Shown: in pieces, positions 1 through 7,517 of the stretch
How the letters are laid out: each line of letters starts with the position of its first letter
Numbering within the stretch: the stretch's first letter is position 1
NCBI GenBank assembly: GCA_028065725.1
Contig: JAPTVL010000399.1
Span: 1 to 14,162, forward strand
Direction: 5' to 3'
DNA: 14,162 bases
Origin: Betaproteobacteria bacterium
GTDB taxonomy: Bacteria > Pseudomonadota > Gammaproteobacteria > Burkholderiales > Rhodocyclaceae
Translations under genes and position numbers: made by a program
The notes under the pieces: generated by a model
The model's database searches: none
Told to the model about the DNA's origin: nothing
What the model saw: the letters and a program-made list of their open reading frames with translations, nothing else

Positions 1-551
1 TGGGGCAGCCCGAGTTTCGCGGCATCCTGCAAAGTCCCGACATGCAGCAGCTGCGCCAGCGCGTGGTGGCCTCCTATCATCTGGGGCCGCTCGATGCGGA
101 CGAGACGCGCGGCTACATCGAGCACCGTCTGCGCACCGTCGGCTGGCAGGGGATGCCGGGCTTCGACGACGATGCCTTTGCTGCACTGCACCGCTTTACC
201 GGCGGTATTCCGCGCCGTCTCAACACCACCTGCGACCGTCTGCTGCTGTTCGGTTTTCTGGAGGAGAAGACCCACTTCGGCGAGGCCGAGGTCAACGAGG
301 TGATTGACGACCTGAAGAACGAGGTGGCGCACCAGGACTTTCATGGTGCCACCGGCGTCAACAATCACGCCTCGGCGGGCAGTGTGCTGCACAACGAGGA
401 TACCGTGCGGCTTGCGCAGCGCATCGATCAGGTGGAGCGCTCGGTCAACCGCATCCTGCCCATCGTGCGCAAGATTCTCTATACCGTGAGCGAGCGTAAT
501 GCGGCAACAGGTGAAGAAAGTGGCTCGCCGGACAGCGGCGCCCCGCATTAA
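1..551 (+). CDS. XrtA/PEP-CTERM-associated AAA ATPase, C-terminal part (5' end outside window)
   Basis: The reading frame is open from base 3, so the gene starts upstream; about 182 residues are visible. The fragment begins with the GQPEF segment that follows the sensor region of ExeA/GspA-like AAA ATPases. It contains a sensor-2-like GGIPRRLN (visible residues 67-74, arginines contacting ATP). The end is a charged, possibly coiled-coil stretch (LAQRIDQVERSVNRILPIV). Walker A and B would lie before the window. The wording of the fragment matches the ATPase family that accompanies exosortase A loci, usually next to the chain-length and tyrosine-kinase genes of exopolysaccharide export. Its exact job is not established; a role in polymer export or assembly is inferred from that company. 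It ends 9 bases before wecB. Family assignment is strong; start and full domain content cannot be seen. Confidence 0.9.
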   Translation, partial: GQPEFRGILQSPDMQQLRQRVVASYHLGPLDADETRGYIEHRLRTVGWQGMPGFDDDAFAALHRFTGGIPRRLNTTCDRLLLFGFLEEKTHFGEAEVNEVIDDLKNEVAHQDFHGATGVNNHASAGSVLHNEDTVRLAQRIDQVERSVNRILPIVRKILYTVSERNAATGEESGSPDSGAPH

Positions 552-560
552 GGCTTCACC

Positions 561-1664
561 ATGACCCAGGTTTTATGCGTCGCAGGCGCGCGTCCCAACT
601 TCATGAAAATCGCCCCGGTAATGGCGGCATTCGCCGAAACCGGGATCGCCGCGCAGTTGCTGCATACCGGCCAGCATTACGACGCGGCGATGAGCGACAG
701 CTTCTTCGCCGACCTCGGCATTCCGCCCCCCGATCATCATCTTGAAGTGGGTTCCGGCAGCCATGCGGTGCAGACCGCCGAAGTGATGAAGCGCTTCGAG
801 CCGGTGCTCGAAAGCGTGCAGCCACAGGCCGTGCTGGTGGTGGGCGACGTCAATTCGACCATCGCGTGCGCGCTGGTCGCCGCCAAGCGCGGCGTGCGCG
901 TGATCCACGTCGAGGCCGGGTTGCGCAGCTACGATCGCGGCATGCCGGAAGAAATCAACCGAGTGCTCACCGACCAGATTTCGGATCTGCTGTTCACCAC
1001 CGAGAAAAGCGCACTTGCCAACCTCCAGCGCGAAGGGATCGACCCCGCGCGCGTCGAATTCGTCGGCAACGTGATGATCGACACGCTCTACCGCAATCTT
1101 GAACGTGCCGTTCCGGCCAGCCGGACCCTCGGCACCACGCTGCCGCAGTACGCCGTGCTGACGCTGCACCGGCCGTCCAACGTCGATGACCGTGACACGC
1201 TGGCTGCGCTGCTCGACGTCGTCGGTGAAATCAATCGCACCCTGCCGGTGGTGCTGCCGCTGCATCCGCGCACCCGTGGCAACATTGAAAAATTCGGTTT
1301 CACCGCCAAGCTTGACGGTCTCCATATTCTGCCGCCGGTGGGCTACCTGGACATGCTCGGCCTGATGCGCGACGCCAAGCTGGTGCTCACCGACTCCGGC
1401 GGCATCCAGGAAGAGACCACCGCGCTCGGCGTGCCCTGCCTCACCCTGCGGGACAACACGGAGCGGCCGATCACCATAGCCGAAGGCACCAACACCCTGG
1501 TCGGCCCCGATCCCGATGTGATCCGGGCCGCATTCAACGACGTCATGGCAAGCGGCGGCAAGACCGGGCGTATTCCGGAATACTGGGACGGCCGCGCGGC
1601 GCTGCGCATTGCGCACACCCTGCAGGGCTGGCTGCCGCTGCAGAAAGGCAGGAGGGCGACATAA
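561..1664 (+). CDS. wecB: UDP-N-acetylglucosamine 2-epimerase (non-hydrolysing)
   Basis: This 367-residue cytoplasmic enzyme interconverts UDP-GlcNAc and UDP-ManNAc and is of normal length for the family. Visible motifs are the N-terminal GARPNFMKIAPV loop (9-20), TGQHYD (36-41), GDVNST with Asp96, HVEAGLRS with Glu118, PEEINR with Glu131, TLHRPSNVDD with His203 (201-210), LHPRTR (234-239), DSGGIQEE (278-285) and DNTERP (298-303). The last two form the UDP-binding part of the GT-B-like fold. The acidic residues and histidine expected for catalysis are all present. ATG 561 is preceded by AAGG at 550-553 with a 7-base spacing, a moderate ribosome binding site. The next gene abuts its stop codon. 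Its place inside the XrtA locus suggests it supplies ManNAc, or an onward sugar such as ManNAcA, for the exopolysaccharide; that use is inference, the reaction is well supported. Confidence 0.95.
   Translation: MTQVLCVAGARPNFMKIAPVMAAFAETGIAAQLLHTGQHYDAAMSDSFFADLGIPPPDHHLEVGSGSHAVQTAEVMKRFEPVLESVQPQAVLVVGDVNSTIACALVAAKRGVRVIHVEAGLRSYDRGMPEEINRVLTDQISDLLFTTEKSALANLQREGIDPARVEFVGNVMIDTLYRNLERAVPASRTLGTTLPQYAVLTLHRPSNVDDRDTLAALLDVVGEINRTLPVVLPLHPRTRGNIEKFGFTAKLDGLHILPPVGYLDMLGLMRDAKLVLTDSGGIQEETTALGVPCLTLRDNTERPITIAEGTNTLVGPDPDVIRAAFNDVMASGGKTGRIPEYWDGRAALRIAHTLQGWLPLQKGRRAT
1650..1655 (+). promoter_or_regulatory. Strong Shine-Dalgarno site for the deacetylase gene
   Basis: AGGAGG lies inside the last codons of wecB, 9 bases before ATG 1665. 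It is the best match to the anti-Shine-Dalgarno sequence that I saw in the window. It supports the ATG that directly abuts the wecB stop codon. Confidence 0.8.
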
Positions 1665-2507
1665 ATGGCGCCCATCAAAAATGCCATGTCGGTCGATGTC
1701 GAGGACTACTTCCAGGTGTCGGCTTTCGCGCCGCATATCCGGCGCGAGGACTGGGACAGCCTGCCGTGCCGGGTCGAGCGCAATATCGACGTCATTCTCG
1801 GTTTGCTCGACGAGGCTGATGCCAAGGCTACTTTCTTCACCCTCGGCTGGATCGCCGAGCGCTATCCTCAGGTGGTGCGCCGCATCGTCGACAACGGCCA
1901 CGAGCTCGCCAGCCATGGCTATGGCCACCAGCGCGCCAGCGACCTGACGCCCGAACAATTCCGCGACGACATCACCCGCGCCAAGCGCATTCTCGAAGAC
2001 CTTGGCGGGGTCGTCGTGCGCGGCTACCGCGCGCCGAGTTTCTCCATCAACCGGAAAAACTGGTGGGCGGTCGAAGAACTGGAAAATGCGGGCTATGTGT
2101 ATAGCTCGAGCGTGTATCCGGTCAAGCATGACCATTACGGCATGCCCGACGCACCGCGTTTTCCGCACCGCCACAATGGTGAAGGCGGCATCCTGGAATT
2201 GCCCCCCACCACTGTGACACTCCTGGGGCGCAATCTGCCCGCAGCGGGGGGCGGCTGGTTCCGGCTGCTGCCGTACGAGGTGTCGCGCTGGATGCTGCGA
2301 CGGGTGAACGCACAAGACCAGGCGCCCTGCATGTTCTATTTCCATCCCTGGGAAGTCGACCATGAGCAGCCTCGCCAGCGTGGCATTTCTGCAAAGACGC
2401 GTTTCCGCCATTACGTCAATTTGCAACGTATGCCGGGCAGACTGCGCCAATTGCTGAACGACTTCGAGTGGGATCGCGTCGACCGCGTGTTCCTCGCCGA
2501 ACATTGA
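1665..2507 (+). CDS. XrtA-system polysaccharide deacetylase (NodB fold, DUF3473)
   Basis: This 280-residue protein belongs to the carbohydrate esterase 4 / NodB fold with the DUF3473 C-terminal extension typical of exosortase A loci. The metal-site motifs are visible: SVDVEDYF (9-16, with Asp11 and Asp14), the two-histidine motif SHGYGH (His84, His88), YRAPSFS (121-127), and HPWEVD (227-232) near the end. The family removes N-acetyl or O-acetyl groups from sugars. There is no signal peptide or membrane segment, since the catalytic domain begins within ten residues of the start. It is therefore probably cytoplasmic and would act on an intermediate rather than on secreted polymer; that is inference. 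The ATG abuts the wecB stop codon and is served by AGGAGG at 1650-1655. FemAB follows after 2 bases. The substrate is unknown. Confidence 0.92.
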   Translation: MAPIKNAMSVDVEDYFQVSAFAPHIRREDWDSLPCRVERNIDVILGLLDEADAKATFFTLGWIAERYPQVVRRIVDNGHELASHGYGHQRASDLTPEQFRDDITRAKRILEDLGGVVVRGYRAPSFSINRKNWWAVEELENAGYVYSSSVYPVKHDHYGMPDAPRFPHRHNGEGGILELPPTTVTLLGRNLPAAGGGWFRLLPYEVSRWMLRRVNAQDQAPCMFYFHPWEVDHEQPRQRGISAKTRFRHYVNLQRMPGRLRQLLNDFEWDRVDRVFLAEH

Positions 2508-2509
2508 AT

Positions 2510-3577
2510 ATGCAGTCCGAACCCCTTGCCGTGGCCGATGCCGCGACGGCTGAAGTGATAGTGCGCGCACTGGAAGTGAAAGACCGTCCGTGCTGGGACG
2601 CCTATGTGAGCGCGCACCCGGATGCGACCTTTTTCCACCGTGCCGGCTGGCAGCGGGTGATTGAGGATGCCTTCGGCCACCGCACCCATTTTCTGCTCGC
2701 CGAGCGCGGCGGCGAGGTGGCGGGCGTGTTGCCGCTGGCCGAAATCAACAGCCGTCTGTTCGGCCACGGCCTCGGCTCGCTGCCGTTCTGCGCCTACGGT
2801 GGCATCCTCGCCGATCACGACGCAGCGTATCGTGCGCTCGACGAGGCGGCGCAGGCGCTGGCGCAGCGACTCAAGGTCGGCGCGCTCGAATACCGCAACC
2901 AGGTCGCGCAGCACGCCCACTGGCCGACCAAGGATCTCTACGTCACCTTCAAGAAAGCCATCGACCCAGAAATCGAGGCCAACATGAATGCCATCCCGCG
3001 CAAGCAGCGGGCAATGGTGCGTAAAGGTATCAAGGCCGGACTGATTGGCGAGATCGACGCTGACACCACACGCTTTTTCCGGGCCTACTCGGCGAGCGTG
3101 CACCGCCTCGGCACCCCGGTGTTCTCGCGCAAGTTTTTCCGTCTGCTGAAAGAGGAGTTCGGCGACGACTGCGAAGTGCTCACCATCACCCTCGACGGCA
3201 AGGTGATCTCCAGCGTGATGTCGTTCTATTTCCGTGACGAGGTGCTGCCGTATTACGGCGGCGGCGTCGCCGAAGCGCGCGCGGTGGCCGGCAACGACTT
3301 CATGTATTGGGACCTGATGCGGCGCGCCTGCGAGCGCGGACTGAAGGTGTTCGACTTCGGACGCAGCAAGCGCGGCACCGGCTCCTTCGATTTCAAGAAG
3401 AACTGGGGCTTCGAGCCGACCCCGCTGTACTACGAGTATTTTCTGGTGACGGATCAAACGGTTCCGGAGATCAATCCGCTCAACCCCCAATACCGCCTGT
3501 TCATCCAGGCCTGGAAAAAAATGCCGCTGGCGCTCGCCAACGTCATCGGGCCGCATATCGTCAAAAACCTGGGGTAG
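2510..3577 (+). CDS. FemAB-related transferase of the XrtA/PEP-CTERM system (GNAT fold)
   Basis: This 355-residue protein looks like the FemAB-related family found with exosortase A. FemAB enzymes use aminoacyl-tRNA to add amino acids to peptidoglycan; this branch has no established substrate. Recognisable parts are the N-terminal half-domain (HPDATFFHRAGWQRVI, 36-51), the basic segment IPRKQRAMVRKG (162-173), GTPVFSRKFFRLL (201-213), and the highly conserved DFGRSKRGTGSFDFKKNWGF block (282-301). There is no signal peptide, so it is likely cytoplasmic. I chose ATG 2510, two bases after the deacetylase stop, because the next upstream in-frame start (GTG 2468) lies well inside the deacetylase gene and adds only a basic, unconserved extension. 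No clear Shine-Dalgarno precedes it, so translation may depend on reinitiation from the gene upstream. A role in adding an amino acid or acyl group to a sugar or lipid-linked intermediate is inference. Confidence 0.9.
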   Translation: MQSEPLAVADAATAEVIVRALEVKDRPCWDAYVSAHPDATFFHRAGWQRVIEDAFGHRTHFLLAERGGEVAGVLPLAEINSRLFGHGLGSLPFCAYGGILADHDAAYRALDEAAQALAQRLKVGALEYRNQVAQHAHWPTKDLYVTFKKAIDPEIEANMNAIPRKQRAMVRKGIKAGLIGEIDADTTRFFRAYSASVHRLGTPVFSRKFFRLLKEEFGDDCEVLTITLDGKVISSVMSFYFRDEVLPYYGGGVAEARAVAGNDFMYWDLMRRACERGLKVFDFGRSKRGTGSFDFKKNWGFEPTPLYYEYFLVTDQTVPEINPLNPQYRLFIQAWKKMPLALANVIGPHIVKNLG

Positions 3578-3579
3578 GC

Positions 3580-4800
3580 GTGGACGGGCTGCTGTTTCTC
3601 GCGCATCGCATCCCGTTCCCGCCCAACAAGGGCGACAAGATCCGTTCGTTTCATCTGCTGCGGCATCTGAGCATGCGCTATGAAATCCACCTCGGCGCCT
3701 TCGTCGATGATCCTGAAGACTGGCAATACGAGGCTGCGCTGAAGCCGTATTGCGCGTCGATCAAGCTGCTGCCTTTGCATCCGCGTCGCGCCAAGCTGGC
3801 CAGCCTGGCCGGCCTGCTGACCGGCGAGGCGTTGACCTTGCCCTATTACCGCAGCCGCGAACTCAGGCGCTGGGCGCAGGGCCTGGCGGAAAACGGGACC
3901 GTGTCGCGCGGCCTGGCATTCTCCTCGGCGATGGCGCAGTTCATGCCGGCGGATCTGGCGCGCCGTGTGCTCGACATGGTCGACGTCGACTCCGACAAAT
4001 GGACGCAGTATGCGGCGACGCAGCGCTGGCCGCTGTCCTGGATCTATGCGCGCGAAGGCCGCAGGCTGGCTGAATGGGAGGCGCGGGTGGCGCAGGCGTT
4101 CGATGCCACCCTGCTGGTCTCCGAACACGAGGCGGCGCTGCTGCAACAGCGCGTGCCGCGGGTGCGCCATCGCATTGGCGCATTCGAGAATGGGGTCGAC
4201 GCCGCGTACTTCTCGCCGGCGCGCGACTACCCGAATCCCTATCCGGCCGCTGTGCAGGGAGTCGTATTCACCGGCGCGATGGACTACTGGCCGAACATCG
4301 ATGCCGTCACCTGGTTCGCCGAACGGATTTTTCCCGCCGTGCGCGATGCGGCGCCGGGCGCACAGTTCACCATCGTCGGCAGCCGGCCCGCTGAAGCGGT
4401 CCTCGCGCTGGCGCGCCAGCCCGGCGTGGTGGTGAGCGGCAGCGTGCCCGACGTGCGGCCCTGGATCGCCCACGCCGCCTGCGCGGTGGCTCCCCTGCGC
4501 ATCGCGCGCGGCGTGCAGAACAAAGTGCTCGAGGCGATGGCGATGGCGCGTCCGGTCATCGCCAGCCCCCAGGCGGCCGAAGGAATCCGCGCCGAGGCCG
4601 GACGCGACTACATCCTGGCGCGGGGCGAAGCCGACTTCGCACGCGCCGTGGTGGCCCAGTTGAAGACCGCTGCCGCCGCCGCGCAGGCGCGCGAGTGCAT
4701 CCTGGACAACTACGACTGGGCCCGCAACCTGAGCGCGATCGACCCGCTGTTCGAAGCAACATCGGTCGTCACCCCCTATCTGGAGACTTGCCCCGCATGA
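3580..4800 (+). CDS. XrtA-associated glycosyltransferase 1 (GT4-like, TIGR03087-type)
   Basis: This 406-residue GT-B-fold glycosyltransferase begins with LLFLAHRIPFPPNKGDKIRS (4-23), the signature N-terminus of the sugar transferase family tied to exosortase A. The middle has MVDVDSDKW (133-141). The C-terminal donor-binding half carries VVFTGAMDYWPNIDAV (228-243), PDVRPWIAHA (290-299) and GVQNKVLEAMAMARPVIAS (311-329), where Glu318 is the likely donor-contact residue. The start is GTG 3580, two bases after the FemAB stop. GGGGTAGG just upstream may serve as its ribosome binding site, and the conserved N-terminus starts at this point, so longer upstream readings are not credible. The stop overlaps the next ATG by four bases (ATGA). 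It should act at the cytoplasmic face of the membrane on a lipid-linked acceptor. Donor sugar and linkage cannot be read from sequence. Confidence 0.93.
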   Translation: MDGLLFLAHRIPFPPNKGDKIRSFHLLRHLSMRYEIHLGAFVDDPEDWQYEAALKPYCASIKLLPLHPRRAKLASLAGLLTGEALTLPYYRSRELRRWAQGLAENGTVSRGLAFSSAMAQFMPADLARRVLDMVDVDSDKWTQYAATQRWPLSWIYAREGRRLAEWEARVAQAFDATLLVSEHEAALLQQRVPRVRHRIGAFENGVDAAYFSPARDYPNPYPAAVQGVVFTGAMDYWPNIDAVTWFAERIFPAVRDAAPGAQFTIVGSRPAEAVLALARQPGVVVSGSVPDVRPWIAHAACAVAPLRIARGVQNKVLEAMAMARPVIASPQAAEGIRAEAGRDYILARGEADFARAVVAQLKTAAAAAQARECILDNYDWARNLSAIDPLFEATSVVTPYLETCPA

Positions 4801-6344
4801 GTGCCTTGCCCGATTCGCTTCCCGCCGTTCCGCGTTCCGCCTGGCTGCTGCCGGGCGCCCTGACCGTCGGCGTCCTGCTGATCCTTGCCGGCATGTTCTG
4901 GCCGACCCTCTACTCGATGGTCGAAGTATGGGAGCGTTCGGAAACCTTTACCCATGGCTACCTCATTTTCCCCATCAGCATCTGGCTGATCTGGCGCCAG
5001 CGCGAACAACTGGCCCTGCTGCAGCCGCACACCGACCTGCGTGGCCTGCTCCTGCTGGCCGCGGCCGGCGCCGGCTGGCTGCTGGCCGATGCGGGCAGCG
5101 TCAACGTCGTCGCGCAGTACGCGTTCATCACCATGCTGATTGCCGCGGTGTGGACGCTGCTCGGCTGGAATTTCGTGTGGGCGACCTTCTTTCCGCTGAT
5201 GTTCCTGTTCTTCGCAGTGCCGGTGGGCGAATTCCTGATCCAGCCGCTGATGGGCGTGACCGCCGATTTCACCGTGGCGATGCTGCAGGCAACCGGCATC
5301 CCGGTGTACCGTGAAGGCACGTTCTTCAGCATTCCCAGCGGCGACTGGTCGGTGGTCGAGGGCTGCTCCGGCCTGCGCTATCTGATCGCCTCGGTCACCC
5401 TCGGCGTGCTGTACGCCTACCTCACCTACCACTCGTGGAAACGGCGCCTCTTGTTTTCGATCGCCGCCGTCATCGTGCCGGTGTTTGCCAACAGCGGGCG
5501 CGCCTACATGATCGTGATGATCGCCCATCTGTCCGACATGAAGCTGGCGCTCGGCGTCGACCACTACATCTACGGCTGGGTATTCTTCGGCATCGTGATG
5601 CTGCTGCTGTTCTGGATCGGGAGCTTCTGGCGCGAGGACGACCAGCCAGCGCCCCTGAATGAACAGCCGGTTGCACAGGCTGCAGGCAGGATGAAATCGA
5701 ATCCAATCGTGCTGGTGGCGTTGGGCGCACTGCTGATCGCGGGCCTGTGGCCGGCGTATGCCAACTGGCTCAAAGCCCGTCCGCTGCCGGCCATGCCCGA
5801 ATTGCTGGTGGCGGCGCAGGGCGGCTGGCAGCCCGCCGAGCCCTTCACGAGTTGGGTGCCGCATTGGGTCGGCGCCGACCGCCAGCTGCGCCAGCCGTAT
5901 GCGCAGGCCGGGCGCACGGTGCTGCTGGAACTCAATTACTACGTCACCCAGCGCCAGGACGCCGAACTCATCAACTCGCAGAATTTCATGATCCGGCAGA
6001 AGGATCCGGCGTGGTCGAACGTCGGCGAGCGCATCGTCACGGTGGACATCGGCGGCGAATCGCGGCAGGTGCGGCAGGCCAGGATACGTGGCAACGACGG
6101 CCAGCGCCTGCTGGTCTGGCAGTGGAACCTGATCAATCAGCGTCCCGTGGTGAACGACCAGGCCGCCAAGCTGATCCTCGCGCTCGACCGGGTACGCTTG
6201 CAACGTGACGATGGCCTGTCGGTGCTGATCGCCGCGCCTTACGAGGACATGGAGGTCGATGAGGCGGCAGCAACCCTGTCGCGGTTTGCCGTCGACATGG
6301 AACCGGCGATCGGGCAAACGCTAGACCGGGTTGACGGGCAGTGA
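4797..6344 (+). CDS. xrtA: Exosortase A with fused EpsI (DUF3485) domain
   Basis: This 515-residue inner-membrane protein is the sorting transpeptidase/protease that recognises C-terminal PEP-CTERM signals, here joined to an EpsI domain. Residues 1-280 are the exosortase core, with hydrophobic segments near 14-36, 51-66, 82-97, 103-124, 126-146, 192-211, 217-246 and 258-277. The catalytic residues are present: Cys190 in VVEGCSGLRY, Arg235 in ANSGRAYMIV and His256 in GVDHYIYGW. After a short linker a further membrane segment (about 302-318) leads to a roughly 190-residue DUF3485 region with ELNYYVTQRQDAELINSQNF (about 398-417), probably periplasmic. ATG 4797 overlaps the upstream stop as ATGA; GGAG at 4782-4785 is 11 bases ahead. 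No substrate with a C-terminal PEP-CTERM signal is encoded in this window, so targets are elsewhere. Confidence 0.96.
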   Translation: MSALPDSLPAVPRSAWLLPGALTVGVLLILAGMFWPTLYSMVEVWERSETFTHGYLIFPISIWLIWRQREQLALLQPHTDLRGLLLLAAAGAGWLLADAGSVNVVAQYAFITMLIAAVWTLLGWNFVWATFFPLMFLFFAVPVGEFLIQPLMGVTADFTVAMLQATGIPVYREGTFFSIPSGDWSVVEGCSGLRYLIASVTLGVLYAYLTYHSWKRRLLFSIAAVIVPVFANSGRAYMIVMIAHLSDMKLALGVDHYIYGWVFFGIVMLLLFWIGSFWREDDQPAPLNEQPVAQAAGRMKSNPIVLVALGALLIAGLWPAYANWLKARPLPAMPELLVAAQGGWQPAEPFTSWVPHWVGADRQLRQPYAQAGRTVLLELNYYVTQRQDAELINSQNFMIRQKDPAWSNVGERIVTVDIGGESRQVRQARIRGNDGQRLLVWQWNLINQRPVVNDQAAKLILALDRVRLQRDDGLSVLIAAPYEDMEVDEAAATLSRFAVDMEPAIGQTLDRVDGQ

Positions 6345-7465
6345 CGCAACACATCGTGCATGTCGTCCACCGCTTCGACACCGGTGGCATGGAAAACGGC
6401 ATGGTCAACCTGTTCAACACCCTCTCGCCGGAACGCTATCGGCACACCGTGGTGGCGCTCACCGACTACAGCGACTTTCGCCACCGCATCACCGCGCAGC
6501 GGGTCGATTTTCATGCGCTGCAGCGCGCGCCGGGCCACGGCCTCGGCTGGACGGTTCGCTTGTGGAAGCTGCTGCGCCAGCTCAAGCCCGATCTGGTGCA
6601 CACCCGCAACCTCGCCGCGCTGGAAGCGCAGTTTGTGGCCGCCGCCGCCGGCATTCGCGCCACGGTGCACGGCGAGCATGGGCGTGACGTGTTCGACCTG
6701 TATGGCCGCAACTGGAAATACAACCTGCTGCGACGCGCCGCCCGTCCATTCGTGTCGAACTACGTCGCCGTGAGCCAGGACCTCGAGACCTGGCTGCGCC
6801 TGGCCATCCGGGTGCCGCCGCGCAAGCTGCACCATATCTACAATGGCGTCGACAGCGTGAAATTCCACCCGCGTACGGGCCCGCGGCCGGACTTCGCCCA
6901 CCCCGAGAGCATCGTGTTCGGCTCGGTCGGACGCATGGTCGCGGTCAAGGATTACCCCACGCTCACCGCCGCCTTCATCCAGCTGATGCGCCAGCAGCCC
7001 GATCGATCCGAGCGCGCGCGGCTGGTCATCGTCGGCGACGGCCCGGCGCGTGCGACCTGCCTCGACCTGCTGCAGGGCGCGGGCCTCGCCCACCTGGCCT
7101 GGCTGCCGGGCGAGCGCCACGACATCCCGGACATCATGCAGATGCTCGATGTGTTCGTGCTGCCCTCCAAAAACGAGGGCATCTCCAATACCATCCTGGA
7201 AGCGCTGGCGAGCGGCCTGCCGGTGGTCGCCACTGCGGTGGGCGGCAATGTCGAACTGGTGGAAGAGGGCGTCAACGGCACGCTGGTGCAGCCGGGCGAC
7301 GTCGCCGGCATGGCACAAGCCTTGCTCGGGTATCTGGACTCGCCGGCTCGCATCGCCGAGCATGGGGCGAACGCGCGCCTGCACGCCGAGCAGCGCTTCA
7401 GCATTCCGGTCATGGCCGAGGCCTACGCCACGGTGTACGACCAGACGCTGGGACGCTGGCGCTGA
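6341..7465 (+). CDS. XrtA-associated glycosyltransferase 2 (GT4, TIGR03088-type)
   Basis: This 374-residue GT4 enzyme starts with IVHVVHRFDTGGMENGMVNL (5-24), where the GG loop marks the acceptor-side domain. It continues with HTRNLAALEAQF (87-98) and HGEHGRDVFDLYGRN (110-124). The donor half has YNGVDS (167-172), GRMVAVKDYPTL (197-208), GDGP (232-235) and the EX7E motif, Glu279 and Glu287 in NEGISNTILEALASGLPVVA. The combination matches the second glycosyltransferase of exosortase A loci. The start is GTG 6341, overlapping the xrtA stop as GTGA, which points to coupled translation; no strong Shine-Dalgarno is visible. It is probably a peripheral enzyme on the inner face of the membrane adding one sugar of the repeat unit. 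Sugar identity is unknown. It is followed by the only sizeable gap of the cluster. Confidence 0.93.
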   Translation: MTQHIVHVVHRFDTGGMENGMVNLFNTLSPERYRHTVVALTDYSDFRHRITAQRVDFHALQRAPGHGLGWTVRLWKLLRQLKPDLVHTRNLAALEAQFVAAAAGIRATVHGEHGRDVFDLYGRNWKYNLLRRAARPFVSNYVAVSQDLETWLRLAIRVPPRKLHHIYNGVDSVKFHPRTGPRPDFAHPESIVFGSVGRMVAVKDYPTLTAAFIQLMRQQPDRSERARLVIVGDGPARATCLDLLQGAGLAHLAWLPGERHDIPDIMQMLDVFVLPSKNEGISNTILEALASGLPVVATAVGGNVELVEEGVNGTLVQPGDVAGMAQALLGYLDSPARIAEHGANARLHAEQRFSIPVMAEAYATVYDQTLGRWR

Positions 7466-7517
7466 GAGGCCGTCAGGCAGCCCGAAAAATCGACAGACAA
7501 GGGACGGGATAACAAGA
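7466..7517 (+). other. 52-base intergenic spacer, the only sizeable gap in the cluster
   Basis: This stretch holds no gene. GGGA at 7506-7509, 8 bases before ATG 7518, may be the ribosome binding site of the amidotransferase. TCGACA (7490-7495) and GATAAC (7508-7513) resemble -35 and -10 boxes, but their spacing is only 12 bases. I see no convincing terminator hairpin; a CCGTC/GACGG pair (7470-7474, 7503-7507) is too short and too far apart. Confidence 0.5.

Noticed and set aside
2468..2509. An earlier GTG start for the FemAB-like gene.
   Set aside because: It would add 14 basic residues encoded inside the deacetylase gene; ATG 2510 fits the usual tight junctions of this operon.
573..2570. 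A 665-codon open frame on the - strand across wecB and the deacetylase gene.
   Set aside because: It lies opposite two genes with clear catalytic motifs, its translation is low-complexity and His/Arg/Gly-rich, and long antisense frames are expected where third codon positions are G or C.
3307..3579. A longer upstream reading of glycosyltransferase 1.
   Set aside because: The extra part lies inside FemAB coding sequence and precedes the conserved N-terminal motif; GTG 3580 is the natural start.
4776..6317. A 513-codon open frame on the - strand opposite xrtA.
   Set aside because: It mirrors the xrtA coding frame, shows no recognisable domain, and would need the conserved exosortase to be the artefact.
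7490..7513. TCGACA and GATAAC boxes resembling a sigma-70 promoter before the amidotransferase.
   Set aside because: The spacer is only 12 bases rather than about 17, and the -10 box matches only four of six positions.
7050..7517. An upstream extension of the amidotransferase frame.
   Set aside because: Class II amidotransferases need cysteine directly after the initiator methionine, which fixes the start at ATG 7518.
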